A stretch of 24,211 nucleotides of DNA from Dentipellis sp. KUC8613 (lineage: Eukaryota; Basidiomycota; Agaricomycetes; Russulales; Hericiaceae): NCBI GenBank assembly GCA_002286715.1, contig NSJX01000079.1, forward strand, positions 10,617-34,827, given 5' to 3'. Position 1 is the first letter of the stretch, and the number at the start of each line of letters is the position of its first letter. Below are positions 9,381 to 19,619 of the stretch, one piece after another. Below the pieces are notes generated by a model. That model worked only from the letters and a program-made list of their open reading frames with translations. It was not told the DNA's origin and made no database searches. Both the position numbers and the translations under genes were made by a program.

Positions 9381-10503
9381 TCAGATGCAATCATCGAAGC
9401 CGTTATCGACTACAGCGGGCTGCAAGTCCTCATCGGGGGCCTCTGCAAGAAGAGAAATGCTTTGCAGCTCAAATCCAGCGCACCACCGCCCATCCCTCTT
9501 ATACCGTGTCGTTGTACACTCCACGAGAACCGTGTCTCCCTTCTGCAAGTATTTAATGTCCAATCGCTTCATCTTCCTCTTGGACTGAAATACGAGCCGG
9601 GCATCGAAGAACTCTTCGAAGGCTTTTACCTGGAAACCAGACGTCATTCTTACCACAAACACAGATGCCACGTGCGGACGAACCTCTTTTCCCCCACCAC
9701 CACGTCGACGACTGGTCTGAAAACGAGCAGCCCTCACCACCGTCTTTTCCACATCGTAGCTGCCTACATTTATTAAACAATGTTCGTGAGAACCCAATAT
9801 CCGTCGGGAAAAAAACGACTCACCTTCACAACCCGCGAAACGATCCAGGACCTCACGCGCACAAGTGAGAGCATGCTCGTTCGCTGTCTGGACGGTCATG
9901 GACACCTGCTCCGCGAGGTTCCCATCCTCGAAAAACCACAGGGAAGAGACGTAACCGACAATCCAGAAAACGATCGGACTCTCGTGCCCCGGACGACGAA
10001 GCACAGTTGTTTTATCATCTGACTCGCCAGGCCAGATGAGATCGTGAGGGGCACGAGAAATGGAGAAAATGTCATGCACGGAGTCGAACCGGTTCATGAA
10101 CGTTTGCATACGCCTGGGACGCCCACATGTTAGCAATGGTGTAAGTAGGGAAGGCGATCGGAAACGCACGAGATCGTTTCCGAAGTGAGATAATGTTTTG
10201 CATCGATAATAATCAAGGAGTCATCCGCGTCCGCACCAGAGTCGGTGCTGTCGTGCCGAAATGGGGCAAGTCGTAATGAACGTCAGGACAGGAAGAAAAA
10301 ATGAGGGGAAACAACTCACCCGCTCCCCTGGGTCTCACTCTCGACATCTTCGGGAGGGACGACCCTGCAGGAGGACAAAATGGTCAAGTAACGAAGACCA
10401 CTACAAAGGGATACACGCACCGCGCTTGTTTCTCCGGCCTCAACGTCTGAGAGGAATCCAACACCTCATTGTCCGTAGTGTGCTTTCGTTTGCCTCCAGC
10501 CAT
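9381..10503 (-). CDS. Hypothetical five-exon protein, 292 aa, possible OB-fold
   Basis: Exons 10503-10421, 10364-10320, 10247-10170, 10113-9824 and 9763-9381 join in frame through introns of 56, 72, 56 and 60 bp (donors GTGCGT, GTGAGT, GTGCGT, GTGAGT; the last intron is in frame and optional). It starts MAGGKRKHT, a likely nuclear-localisation patch, followed by an acidic Ser/Asp-rich stretch. The C-terminal part (YLQKGDTVLVECTTTRYK, then WCAGFELQSISLL) looks like beta-strands of an OB-type nucleic-acid-binding barrel, with a short acidic tail. It resembles the 296-aa gene at 11554-12695 in exon number, size and C-terminal pattern, so the two may be paralogues. Function is not known; ssDNA binding is a hypothesis only. 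Confidence 0.55.
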
Positions 10504-10591
10504 ATTGCAAGAAGTCACTTGAAAAGGAACACGAGGAGTGCCCTGCAGTACGAAGGGGACAGCTGTGGAAGAGATCCACGCGCGCGGCTAT

Positions 10592-11276
10592 TTATGTCAA
10601 ACGAGGAGGTAGATACACAGGGGCTATCCCACCTGTCTCAGGAAGGCAGCCGGCATCCGTAACACAGTCAGCGTAAGCCAGGACTGCTGCACAGAAACGG
10701 CGGGGCACCCGCACATGTGAAACAGATTCCGTCGCTGCCCTGAGCGAATCGACGGAAGCAAACTCGGCAACAATGGCATTGGTCGGGCTACATTCCTAAG
10801 TGGTAAAGTTCATCTCGTAGAGTAAGACGGATCCCTATCCTGCCAGCTGAAACCGGTAGGAAGGACTTCCCCTGACCGCAGTGAGATGGAACAGGGGAAA
10901 TGACGGATGCGGGCAAGTCGGAGACGGACAGGTAAATGACGTAGAGAGATCTGTCCATTGTACTGTCCATGGAACCCAGAGCAGGAAGGGGAACCGAATG
11001 TGCTAAGGAGGAAGCGTAGCTTTCGTGGAGCGGGACGAAGATGATTTCCATCCCGTGTCGGTGGATGGTGACCATACTGTCCATAAAGAGACGCGCATCC
11101 GTTGAGGAGAAATCCATGACGTTGTGTAGGATCTACATTCCAGTGAAGTCAGTGTTGAGCTGGCATGGACAAATGGATTGACCTACCGCCAAGATCCTCG
11201 ATTTGACAAAACCGTGGTGAGGTTCATTGTGGAAGACCGCAATGTTCGCGAGCACTCCGAGGTATGTGATGGACAT
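10592..11276 (-). CDS. Unknown protein, at least three exons
   Basis: Three in-frame exons are supported: 11276-11187, 11132-10854 and 10795-10592. The introns are 54 bp (GTAGGT...TGTAG) and 58 bp (a weaker GTTTCA donor, ...CTTAG). The product is about 190 aa: MSITYLGVLANIAVF..., a central HRHGMEIIFVPLH part and a C-terminal RVPRRFCAAVLAYADC stretch. No domain is recognised. The frame is blocked upstream by two TGA codons near 11306. A further 5' exon starting at an ATG near 11410 (MLTYLFGTRCPP) would join through a weak splice site, so the N-terminus is open. It lies 88 bp upstream of the 292-aa gene on the same strand. The chance that it is a decaying gene is real. Confidence 0.45.
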
Positions 11277-11553
11277 GAAGGTCAGGAAGAGGAACAGATG
11301 GTTGCACGCAGCAATTCATCAGCCATCTTTGTGACCCGCATTGAAATCCAAACCGTCCGCGACAGACCATGACAAAGGCGGACATCTGGTCCCAAACAGA
11401 TATGTCAACATGGCTTGCAAAAGGAATGCGAAAGGCCTGTATAAGAGTGCCAGACACTGTCGAACACATTCCTCGCCTTACCTAGTCCTTTCCCGTTTTA
11501 TCGAACACGCCCCCCGCCCATCCTCGTTGCTGAACGCTTCTCTTGCGGTTACC
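11277..11553. promoter_or_regulatory. Divergent intergenic region
   Basis: At most 277 bp separate the minus-strand gene ending its 5' side near 11276 from the plus-strand gene starting at 11554. It would act as a shared bidirectional promoter if both starts are right. No clear TATA box was found. Pyrimidine-rich sequence (CCTTTCCCGTTTT, CGCCCCCCGCCC) lies just before the plus-strand ATG, as is common at fungal transcription starts. An upstream exon of the minus-strand gene may occupy part of it. Confidence 0.35.
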
Positions 11554-12695
11554 ATGTCCTTTCCTCGTAGTAAGTCTGTTGCAACCTAAGTGAAGCAGAT
11601 CCCCACTGAGCGAAGAAGTTTCCGATGGCGCTGGCTTGGTTTGAGACCAGTGGCCAGAGGAGAGCGCACGTCTGTTGGACGACGAAGAGGAGGGAGCACT
11701 ACCGGCACATCGCATCATACCCCAATCCTTTGCCAGTCTCTGTAGATGGGGCAAAGTCATAACACGCGCAAATACTACGGACCTGTCACGACAGAACAGC
11801 CTTGTCTACCACTTGGATGTTCTCCCACCCGATGGACGGAACGCTCACATGCAAGTGGCGGTGCGGCTGCAAGGTTTTTTGGGTAAACATGACTTTGGCG
11901 TCTTCGGTAACTGGCAAAAGTGCGTGGCTCGGCTCTGTGCATCGATTCCTTCTGTGTAACCTGACAATGTATGCCAGAGACGAGGATCATTGTCGCCGGG
12001 CCAACCAGTTCCTTGTTCTTGCGGACGGAGGATTCCCCAACATTTTCTCCGCCCAGCGGGATTGCCTCACCAACATCCGCACCCTCATTGCCAGGACACT
12101 GAGGATGGGACACGTTGAAGGGGATGACGGAGATGGTCGGATCCATTGTCAACGAAGAGTGTTCAGCAAGGTGAGTCACATACCCCTTGAGACGAACCAT
12201 AAACAAATTGAAGCGCAGGTAACTGGAGGTGCCTCCATGCCTCCTTCCGTGCTTACCAACGAGGATGACCCTGATGGCGTCGCGCGTGCGGTGGCAGCTA
12301 GATGGCGTGTTATTAAGAAGGTCACCTTCGGGCGAAAACTCTCAAACGGTCGAGTTGTCGAGGCCGATCACCTAATTTTTGCTGACGGTGATTTTGTTGA
12401 CGTTCATGCGCATCTGGAGATAGCAACTTTTTGCAACGTGAACAACATACCGAGGACCAAACTACACGTCGCATTTTCCCAGGTGATACAACTGTATTCG
12501 AAGGATTCGCTACCTCCCGTACGTGCAAAAAGCCCAATTTATGTTGTTAAGCCGTACTGATCGGGCTACGTGCAGGCTCTCTGTAATGGTTCGCGCGGTT
12601 CTACCGTGGATACCAGCACTGTAGCGGAGACGGAGAGTGGTGTGGTGATTGGGAAGGCAGACATGGACTATACAGAGGATGACGTTGTTGGATAA
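11554..12695 (+). CDS. Hypothetical five-exon protein, 296 aa, possible OB-fold
   Basis: Exons 11554-11569, 11658-11919, 11978-12170, 12219-12518 and 12576-12695 join in frame to 297 codons including the stop. Introns are 88, 58, 48 and 57 bp with donors GTAAGT, GTGCGT, GTGAGT and GTACGT. The product starts MSFPRKESARLLDDEEEG. It has a first strand-rich segment (LVYHLDVLPPDGRNAHMQVAVRLQGF, GKHDFGVFGNW), then LIFADGDFVDVHAHLEI with VAFSQVIQLYS, and ends in an acidic tail (DMDYTEDDVVG). The GDxVxVxxxxxI...F..I.L pattern resembles the C-terminal region of the 292-aa gene at 9381-10503. An OB-type fold is suggested but unproven; function unknown. The very short first exon and conserved splice sites argue that this is a living gene. 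Confidence 0.6.
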
Positions 12696-12794
12696 GTGGC
12701 GAGGAGCCAATGGCCACAGACTAGAACTCTGCAGCATTGACAGTACGGGCTGCTTTCTTACACGTTCCAGCCCCCCGTCTCCTACACAACACAG

Positions 12795-12866
12795 ACTAGC
12801 ACACACTCCATGCCATCATTTTGTACACCGACTAGCACACAATCCATGCCATCGTTTTGTACACCC
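12795..12866 (+). repeat. 36-bp tandem repeat, two copies
   Basis: Two adjacent 36-bp units begin ACTAGCACACA and contain TCCATGCCATC and TTTTGTACACC, with three differences between them. They lie in the 267-bp spacer between the convergent genes ending at 12695 and 12963. No function is apparent. Confidence 0.75.
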
Positions 12867-12962
12867 GAGGAAGCTCACGTGGAACATTGAACCAAAATGT
12901 GTTTCATCCGTTATATCATGCATAGACGGCAAGTGGACTTTATTACACAAGGAGAAAAGGCA

Positions 12963-13967
12963 CTATGTGCTGTATACAGTCAGAAACGGCCGCTCTGCCG
13001 ACACTTCCGCATGACGGCGGAAGGGACAGCCAGACCCTCCAAACGTCCACCACACACAATCGCTCGGAGGCATGTCCTGGCAGTCTCCAAACACGACAGA
13101 CCAACACCCACTATCCCCAAACCACCGTTTTCGTAACGGGCATTCCCCAAAACAGACAGTGTCGCGCCGCACAGATTGCGACATATGTGGGACTGTTGGT
13201 GTCTGGAAGGAACACAAGTCAAGGCCTGCGCACACATACAAAGGCCAAATCTCCTGGCATTCCGCATTATTCATGGACCGGGGAGTGATCACAGCGACTG
13301 CGCTGAAGGTGTAGGAGGGGTACGCATGAACAATTTGGGAGGGCGTGATGAACCCCATTTCCAGGGTTGTTGGATGATGAAGAAGAGATGTCAGAGGAGA
13401 CCCGCTAGAGCTGCGGACCACGACGACGCACATAGAATGCCGCGGATGGCTGAAGATGATACGTTCTTGGAAACCGGTCCTTCGATCTCCAATGTTCTGG
13501 AAAGTGTTGCCTGGTTGATCGCCAAAATGCTGGGTCCAAGACAGCGGCGAGTACAGTCGTACGTAGCCGTGGTGATGGAGAAAATCGCAGACACTGTTGA
13601 CCTGACTTTGAACAAAGGGAGTCAAGATGTGAAGCTCCCGAGTTCGCCAATGCGCCGCCCGGCAAATGAAAGATGTGATGTCCGGTCCTGCAAGTACTGC
13701 ACAAGACTGTCCCAGAATGGTTAAGAAGACCTCAACGTCCATCAGGTAAGGACGTAGCAAGCGGGCGAGACGGCCTTGAAGATAAGACCGAACTAGCAAG
13801 CGAAACTGGGCTGAAACCGAGGCTAGATATGACAAGGCATCGAGATCTGCCCTGTCGAGGACCATAATCCAAAGTTCGGGCGACAATGTAACTATGCAAA
13901 CGTTCAACACGCTGACAATAAGGCTAGGGTGGTGATTTACCTGCAAGACAACGTGGAGTGTGGACAA
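12963..13967 (-). CDS. F-box-like/nucleotidyltransferase-like protein, paralogue 3
   Basis: An open frame of up to 334 codons has no ATG at its 5' edge. The start is therefore undefined: an upstream exon joined at the CATAG acceptor near 13892 is likely, and the first in-frame ATG is at about 13865. It opens with an F-box-like segment (TLSPELWIMVLDRADLDALSYLASVS). It has CAVLAGPDITSF where the paralogues have (S/F)GS, and TRELHIL where paralogue 1 has TDLDVYV, so the glycine-serine pair and the second carboxylate are replaced. The C-terminal block CPLRKRWFGDSGCWSVVFGD and WTFGGSGCP align with paralogue 1. It is probably catalytically inactive if the family is enzymatic. It ends 168 bp from the stop of the Helitron gene. 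Confidence 0.5.
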   Translation of the reverse strand: MSTLHVVLQVNHHPSLIVSVLNVCIVTLSPELWIMVLDRADLDALSYLASVSAQFRLLVRSYLQGRLARLLRPYLMDVEVFLTILGQSCAVLAGPDITSFICRAAHWRTRELHILTPFVQSQVNSVCDFLHHHGYVRLYSPLSWTQHFGDQPGNTFQNIGDRRTGFQERIIFSHPRHSMCVVVVRSSSGSPLTSLLHHPTTLEMGFITPSQIVHAYPSYTFSAVAVITPRSMNNAECQEIWPLYVCAGLDLCSFQTPTVPHMSQSVRRDTVCFGECPLRKRWFGDSGCWSVVFGDCQDMPPSDCVWWTFGGSGCPFRRHAEVSAERPFLTVYST

Positions 13968-14134
13968 CCACCTGACTGCGTGGAGAAGGAGACCTGTTGT
14001 ACACTGATTAAATGAAAATCATTGAGAGGCAGGTGGAATGACAAACATGATACGACCAGTGTTTGTGAATCGGGCGTGGAGGTGGGGACTTAAAGACGGA
14101 GACGCGCGCGACTTGGGGGTTTTTCAACGCCGAG
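13968..14134. other. Spacer holding the presumed Helitron 3' side
   Basis: This 167-bp stretch lies between the Helitron gene stop and the neighbouring gene. It contains a 7-bp stem with a 12-base loop (ACAAACA...TGTTTGT, 14041-14066), but no CTRR on the minus strand at the usual 10-12 bases beyond it. I could not place a Helitron 3' terminus with confidence. Confidence 0.35.
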
Positions 14135-17100
14135 TCACGCGTCCGCCTCCTCCGCACGCGGACGCGCGCGGAGATACTCTAGCCGGGTAATGTGCGCCAG
14201 CCTCTCCAGCCTGGAAAACTCATCTCTAAAATCATGCTCAAGACCACGCACGACGCGCTCATGCGGAAAATCTCTCAGCACAGCGAGTCCGTTCAAAGAT
14301 GTTACACGAGACAGCATAACATATGCGCTCTGCAAGCTCTTGCAACCCGCTAAATCAACAATGACAGAGTCCAACGAGCGACCCTGGCTCTTAAAGTCGG
14401 TGTAGGCGTATGCTGGGAGAATGGGCAATTGTAACCTCTTCATGTTGACTTTCCGACCACCCACGGTATAGCTGAAGTAAACACTGTCAGGAAAAACGGG
14501 AACAACATCCCTGTCAATACCTTCGCACTCGATTCCTGACCCGTCAACTCTCACATACATGCAGGTTGCTCTTTTGAGGCCGTCTTCATCTGTCTCCGAC
14601 AAAACACGGACGACTTCACCTTCTTGTCCATTAACGGCCTTGTGTGCCATATCCAAATTCAGCGTAATCATCACTTTAGCTCCAACAAACAAAGGCAGCA
14701 CACCCAAATATTTTGTTGTGGAAGAGGGAACATGACGTAAGTGTGCAGCAGTGGACCCGGTAAATGTCGTCGAGGATCGTGTTCTGTAATCACTACTGAC
14801 GTAGTATTCCACCGACTTGCCCGCATCCAGTGCAGAATCGTGCACTTTCTTCCAATTCAGAGCATCACGAAGAGCAGTATCCGCGACAATAATAGGACTA
14901 TGTTTAAACTTCATCGCAATGTCTGGGTTCTTCCTGTGCAAAACATTGATAACACGACCGGATAAAACATGGAAATCGTCCTCTGTACCATCTCGAGAGA
15001 ATGTTGCCTTGCCCATCCGTACTCTAGCAACAAGGGAAGCAAAATACGGGTCCGTCTCGTGTCTCCAATTCTTCCGGAGGATGACGACGTTATTTAGCTG
15101 TCTCCACAGCAACGCACCGTGCAGAGCGTTTTGACCTGACACACGCTGACCTTGATTGGTGTCGATGACCGTCACAAGAGAATGGTCAAACATACTCTTC
15201 GCCATAACGGGCGCAAGCTGCCCAAAGTCGCCAGTGAATATGACATTGATACCTCCGAAGGGCAAATCGGAGCACTCCGGATCCCATCCACGAGCCAAAG
15301 CCAGTCGCTGACAGATCCAGGACAGAAGGATCGCCGAGATCATGGACACCTCGTCGATAATCAAGTAAGCACCATCCTTCCAAATTGCACTCAAGACGTC
15401 GACATTGACATGTGCCTTACCATCCGGCAGGAAAGTGAGCGCGTGGATGGTGTAACCCCCGATGAGGACAGCGGCGATACCAGTAGGAGCGGTGAGCACG
15501 ATCTTCTTCCTGGATCCACATCTTCTAAAAAATTCAACTAATGCCTTTATAACATGGCTTTTACCAGTTCCCCCTACACCCGCAATGTGCATGAGGAGTT
15601 GCTTTGGGGCATCGGATATGAAGTGCTCAGCGACTGTCCTGACTGCCTGCTCTTGTTCCTCATTCCCAGAAATATGCATATCTTTCAAGACATCCTCCAA
15701 AATTTCTGTCTGCCGTCCCTTGTTGCTGACAAATGGTGGTTCCCGATCATTTCGAGGTGTTCGAGAGGGTTCTACGTCGGGTGCCACGGAATCAACAAAT
15801 GTCAACGGAGCTGACTGGCGAGGAACGGAAGCCTCGTCCAACGAGTCTTCTCCGCTATCAACGTCAGCGTTGGGACGCCGGTTGGTTTTCTGCACTTTCA
15901 TATAAGATCGATGACCTTCGAGAAGATCTGTATCCTCCGCGACCTGGACATTACCAACATCCCCGACATAACCCTCGGACGGGGGAACGCGATTTCCTAC
16001 AGTTGGCGTCAACACTCCTGCACCCTGCAATAAGGAAATAACCTGCCGAATCCGAAAGTGAGCCACTGACTCTTCTTGAAACGTGTGGTGGTTGTCAATA
16101 TCATCATCATCCACATCATTGTCTGAGGTTGCTCCCACGTACTGCACCGACAATTCGTCGTCACACTGCAACGCTGCGTTGAGCATCTCATTGGAGACAG
16201 GAAGCGAACGAGAAAGATATGCATCAGAGACCAGGAGCGAGTCTACAACACCTCCGCGCTGCTGTTCATCGTAGGAGATGCGTGCATCGCGGCACTGAGA
16301 TTCCACATGGATGTTGTCAATTATACGCAGCAGCTCTGGGGACCATCGGTGTTCAGAGAATGCGTCTTCCCATGACTGATCAGCCCCTTTGAGGTCCGTG
16401 ACAGACCGCCAAGGTTTGAACAGAATCACAATGGCACGAAAGAACCCTTCTCGCTGGACAGAATTGCCATCGCGCACAGGTATGGTAGGTCCCAAAACAA
16501 CAGGCACGTACGGGGTCACGCGAAGACGGCTTACATGTGTGGCATACAAAGGATGATCGGGTGAGCTGTACTCCACCCGCTCCGATGCGTTGCTAACGCG
16601 CTCGCCCAACAATCTGCCCAATCTGGCATTTTCCCGATTTTTTGTAAGTCTAAAGACCAGAGCTGCATGCTCCCAAACTGACAATGTTTCAAAATCGGCA
16701 GAACAGCCTCGATATCTGTAGTCCATTAACAACGAGGACCCGACGACACCGTCAGGGCTAACGGTCACGGTTAGTTCTGCCTCGTCGTCGATACCAGCAT
16801 CTGCGTCAGCGGACTCTGAAGCTGAAGGACCGTCCTGGACACCTGAGGGGTCCGAACTTGACATTTGCTCTCGAACCCATTTGTCTAGGCTACCCCAATT
16901 CAGATTCTGAAACTGATGGCTACTGTAATGATCCCCGCCCCCTACAAGGTAACTCATCACCTGCGGATGCGAGAGCTCCTGACGGGCCATCATTGCATTG
17001 ACAACCTTTGTTAGAAGACTGCGGCTGACGGTTTCGCGATCGGCCTCCGAGTTCACAAACTTCAGAGCATTGGACTTTATGGCAGCCGTCAAGGCACGTA

Positions 17101-19132
17101 GACCAATGTGGGTGGGTAAAGAACTTTTCGTGATGTAATCAGTGATATAGAAAACAAGAGCCTTTGCCGCTTCCCCCGAACCGATGAATTTGACGTCCAT
17201 GTTAGATTTCAGAAGAAACAGGACAACGTCATTGAAGTTGTTTAACCACGGATGCAAACGGCGCAGCAGGATACTCTGTGTGGCGTCGTCGAGGGAAGTA
17301 AGGTCACGGGTTGTCCCATCCATTCTCATTCGACAATGAGCATGATCACGCGGTTGGCCAGGCTTCAAATTCTTCCAACACGTCTCGTGGTGCTCATGCC
17401 ATTGACAATACTCTGCGAGGTCGGTCACGGTTTCACGAAAAGCGATCTGAAAACGATCCATTTCCTCCGTGGACATCGACTCCAATGAGGGGATATATGG
17501 ACCCTGCTGCAACCTCGGATCCCTATCACTACTCCGCTGAGGTCGAACGACAGGGCGCTCAGGAGTGTGATTCATGACGTGGGTCATGTAAGGGAATTCA
17601 CATTTCACAATGCTCTCAATCCAATCAAACACGCCAGTTTTGAATGATTCGTCCCGAACCATCTCATCCCGCAGTGCTTGTGGATTCAGATTGCCTTTAA
17701 GCCACAACAGCATATGACAATGAAGAGTCCCCCGACCCTGGGCCTCGACAGTACCAAAGTAAGCTTCACATTGTCCGAACAATCCAGGATCCTGACGACC
17801 ATATCGGACGATGATATCCAGGAAAGCCTTGATGGTTACATCGAAAAACTTGGCGGCAGCATCTGGATTCTGAGCAGCGAGTTTCGCCCTTTCAAACGCG
17901 GACATGGCATCGAAATTCTCTGCGTTTTCACCCGCCAAGACATGCAACAACCGACTGTCTATGTCAGACGGATTCAGAGTGACAAACAACGCGGGGCAGC
18001 CACATTGTTTCAGCAGCGCACGAATCTGGTTTCGCATGCGGACCTTATGACCGTTTGATCCGCGAAGGTTGTGAGCAATGACCTTTAATTTTTCGAGGAC
18101 CCTGATCGCCTTCTTCTCCGCAGACGTAACGGGCTTCCTGTGGACGTCGTCACTCCATTTATCGGACATGTCAGAGATAGTGTCACCAAGCTCGTCCAGG
18201 TCAGCACAAAGGGTCTCATATGACTCCTTTTTCACCGCAAATCGGATGGTCTCTGTCGCTTCCTGTTTCTGAATGATATTCCAACCCACATAGGCCAGAT
18301 TGGGGTCACGCTTGAAAGGACCGTGTACACGAGACAACATATTTCGCAACTGTCGCTCAAAAGAGATCTTCTGGCTTGCCTCCCGAAGTGGGTTATGAAA
18401 GCCGCCAATGCCGTAGGGATCGATATGAGGGAAAGCATAGCTGAGCATACGAGGGTCGCGGTCGGGAAACAAACGGTCTCCAGACGTGACACGAACGAAC
18501 GGTTTGTGATCTTTACACCATTGCAAAGCGCAAGCTTTCATTGTAGAGTGGGTGACCATGCTTTGGGAGTCCGATGGAAAACCGACAACCTCCAACACCG
18601 GTTGCATGTTCGGTCTCTCTGGAGGGGGGACCCGTCGATCCGCGTAGCCAGAAACCATGGAACGTGAGGCGGAATCCTCGAAAGGCAAATGTTCAACAAC
18701 AACGGTGCTGGGAACTCCACAGTCTCCAGAGAAACCGCTACAGACACTGTGAAGATTAGTGTCACTGAACTGGAATCCAGCCTCGGAGTACAATGAATTG
18801 TGCTCAACCAAAAAACGGATCAGCGTCGTCACCCGAGACTTCGAAACCAGCAAAGGCCCCAGCTTATCGATGTTATCCATGGAAGGAACGGTATCACCTC
18901 CGACGAAAAGTACAGCCACGGCCAGAGTCGGGTCAGTGGGCCCGGGAGGCAGCAATCGATGGAGGTTCGCAACGTCCTGAGGGATAATAGCGACATTCCC
19001 ACGTAAGAAACGCTGAGGAGCACCGGGAATTCCACCTTGGGCAGCAGTATACATATACGAAATTTGCGTCAAACGACATGCGGCGACCAGCTGTAGCTCT
19101 TGCAAGGTGGCGCTCTCAAACGCGCTCCGAAC
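14135..19132 (-). pseudogene. Helitron Rep-helicase, main C-terminal part
   Basis: A 1665-codon open frame runs from the LTR junction to a stop at 14135. Counting from the TTG at 19105 (1656 aa), residues about 1-110 belong to the Helitron N-terminal region. A Helitron_like_N/Rep domain follows, with GRGTLHCHMLLW near residue 461 (HUH motif His-Cys-His) and FYITDYITKS near 650 (both catalytic tyrosines). After a 350-residue acidic linker comes a PIF1-type helicase: GVGGTGKSH (Walker A, near 1175), LIIDEVSMIS (Walker B, near 1245), TGDFGQLAP, RKNWRH, MITLNLDMAHKAVNGQEG, DFKSQGRSLD and YVMLSRVTSL. The enzyme nicks and unwinds DNA for rolling-circle transposition. No frameshift or internal stop is seen in this part; only the LTR separates it from its N-terminus at 19620-20519. 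Confidence 0.88.
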
Positions 19133-19137
19133 ATCTT
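19133..19137. repeat. Target-site duplication ATCTT, left copy
   Basis: ATCTT directly abuts the left LTR end and is repeated exactly at 19620-19624 beyond the right LTR end. A 5-bp duplication is the size made by retroviral-type integrases of Ty3/Gypsy and Ty1/Copia elements. Confidence 0.85.
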
Positions 19138-19619
19138 TGTCGCGGAGACTAACTCGACGCGACTAGAATCAAGCTGAAAAGAGGAAAACCTCGACAAGGC
19201 GCAGAGCGACAACTAAGGTCAACTACTGCAGAGCACGCTGACACGCGACAAGCTAGCCCAATAACCAAGAGGTCGAGTTAAGGGGCTAGGGTCGCTACAT
19301 GGGGGTTTATATATCTAAGCGAGACCTGATATCTAAGCGAGGCATGTGACCGGGGAGCCTTACCAATCAGCCTTAGTGAGCGGCTGACTGAGCGCATGAG
19401 TAAGTGGATGACTGAGCGAATGACTAAGTACCGTATAGTAATCCGAGTCTAGAACCTTCCAGCCTATTCTACGCATGTGACCTATCACCTGATGTCATGT
19501 GCCAGTCACGTGACCCAAACACGTCTTGTATCTACTTAGTATTGTATGTTGCTTAGAGTCTAACAGGAAAATCAAAGAAAATAGCGAAAAATAAATACTC
19601 CTTCTCTACGTCCGTGACA
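19138..19619 (-). mobile_element. Solo LTR of an LTR retrotransposon, 482 bp
   Basis: The segment starts TGTCGCGGAG and ends CTACGTCCGTGACA, so it has TG...CA ends with an imperfect inverted terminus (TGTC[G/A]CGGA), flanked by ATCTT duplications. It contains no open frame of note and no primer-binding site, as expected for a solo LTR left after recombination between two LTRs. I assign the minus strand because a TATATAAA box lies on that strand about 168 bp from its 3' end. The presumed U3 part holds short direct repeats: ATATCTAAGCGAG at 19311 and 19329, and GACTGAGCG-type 20-mers at 19386 and 19410. The near-intact ends and exact duplication point to a fairly recent insertion. Superfamily (Gypsy or Copia) cannot be decided from the LTR alone. 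Confidence 0.85.
19306..19313 (-). promoter_or_regulatory. TATA box of the LTR
   Basis: On the minus strand the sequence reads GATATATAAACCCCC, a canonical TATATAAA box. It sits in the middle of the solo LTR and points toward the downstream Helitron fragment, so the LTR could drive transcription of the truncated Rep-helicase frame. Confidence 0.55.

Noticed and set aside
10080..10090. GGTTCGACTCC on the minus strand, resembling a tRNA B box
   Set aside because: It lies inside a coding exon of the 292-aa gene, and no A box, acceptor stem or cloverleaf could be found around it.
11978..12102. Alternative third exon of the 296-aa gene using the GTAACT donor at 11907 and ending at a TGA at 12102
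   Set aside because: It gives a 129-aa product that stops 2 bp before the next coding stretch. The GTGCGT donor at 11920 instead joins all five exons in one frame.
11775..12206. 143-codon open frame on the minus strand
   Set aside because: It overlaps the five-exon plus-strand gene, whose junctions all keep frame over 297 codons.
13928..13967. Start of the third nucleotidyltransferase-like gene at 13967 followed by a GTAAAT...CATAG intron
   Set aside because: There is no ATG at 13967, and removing the 49-bp candidate intron breaks the frame, so the first exon was left undefined.
14041..14066. ACAAACA...TGTTTGT stem-loop as the Helitron 3' hairpin
   Set aside because: No CTRR follows on the minus strand within the expected distance, and the stem is short and AT-rich.
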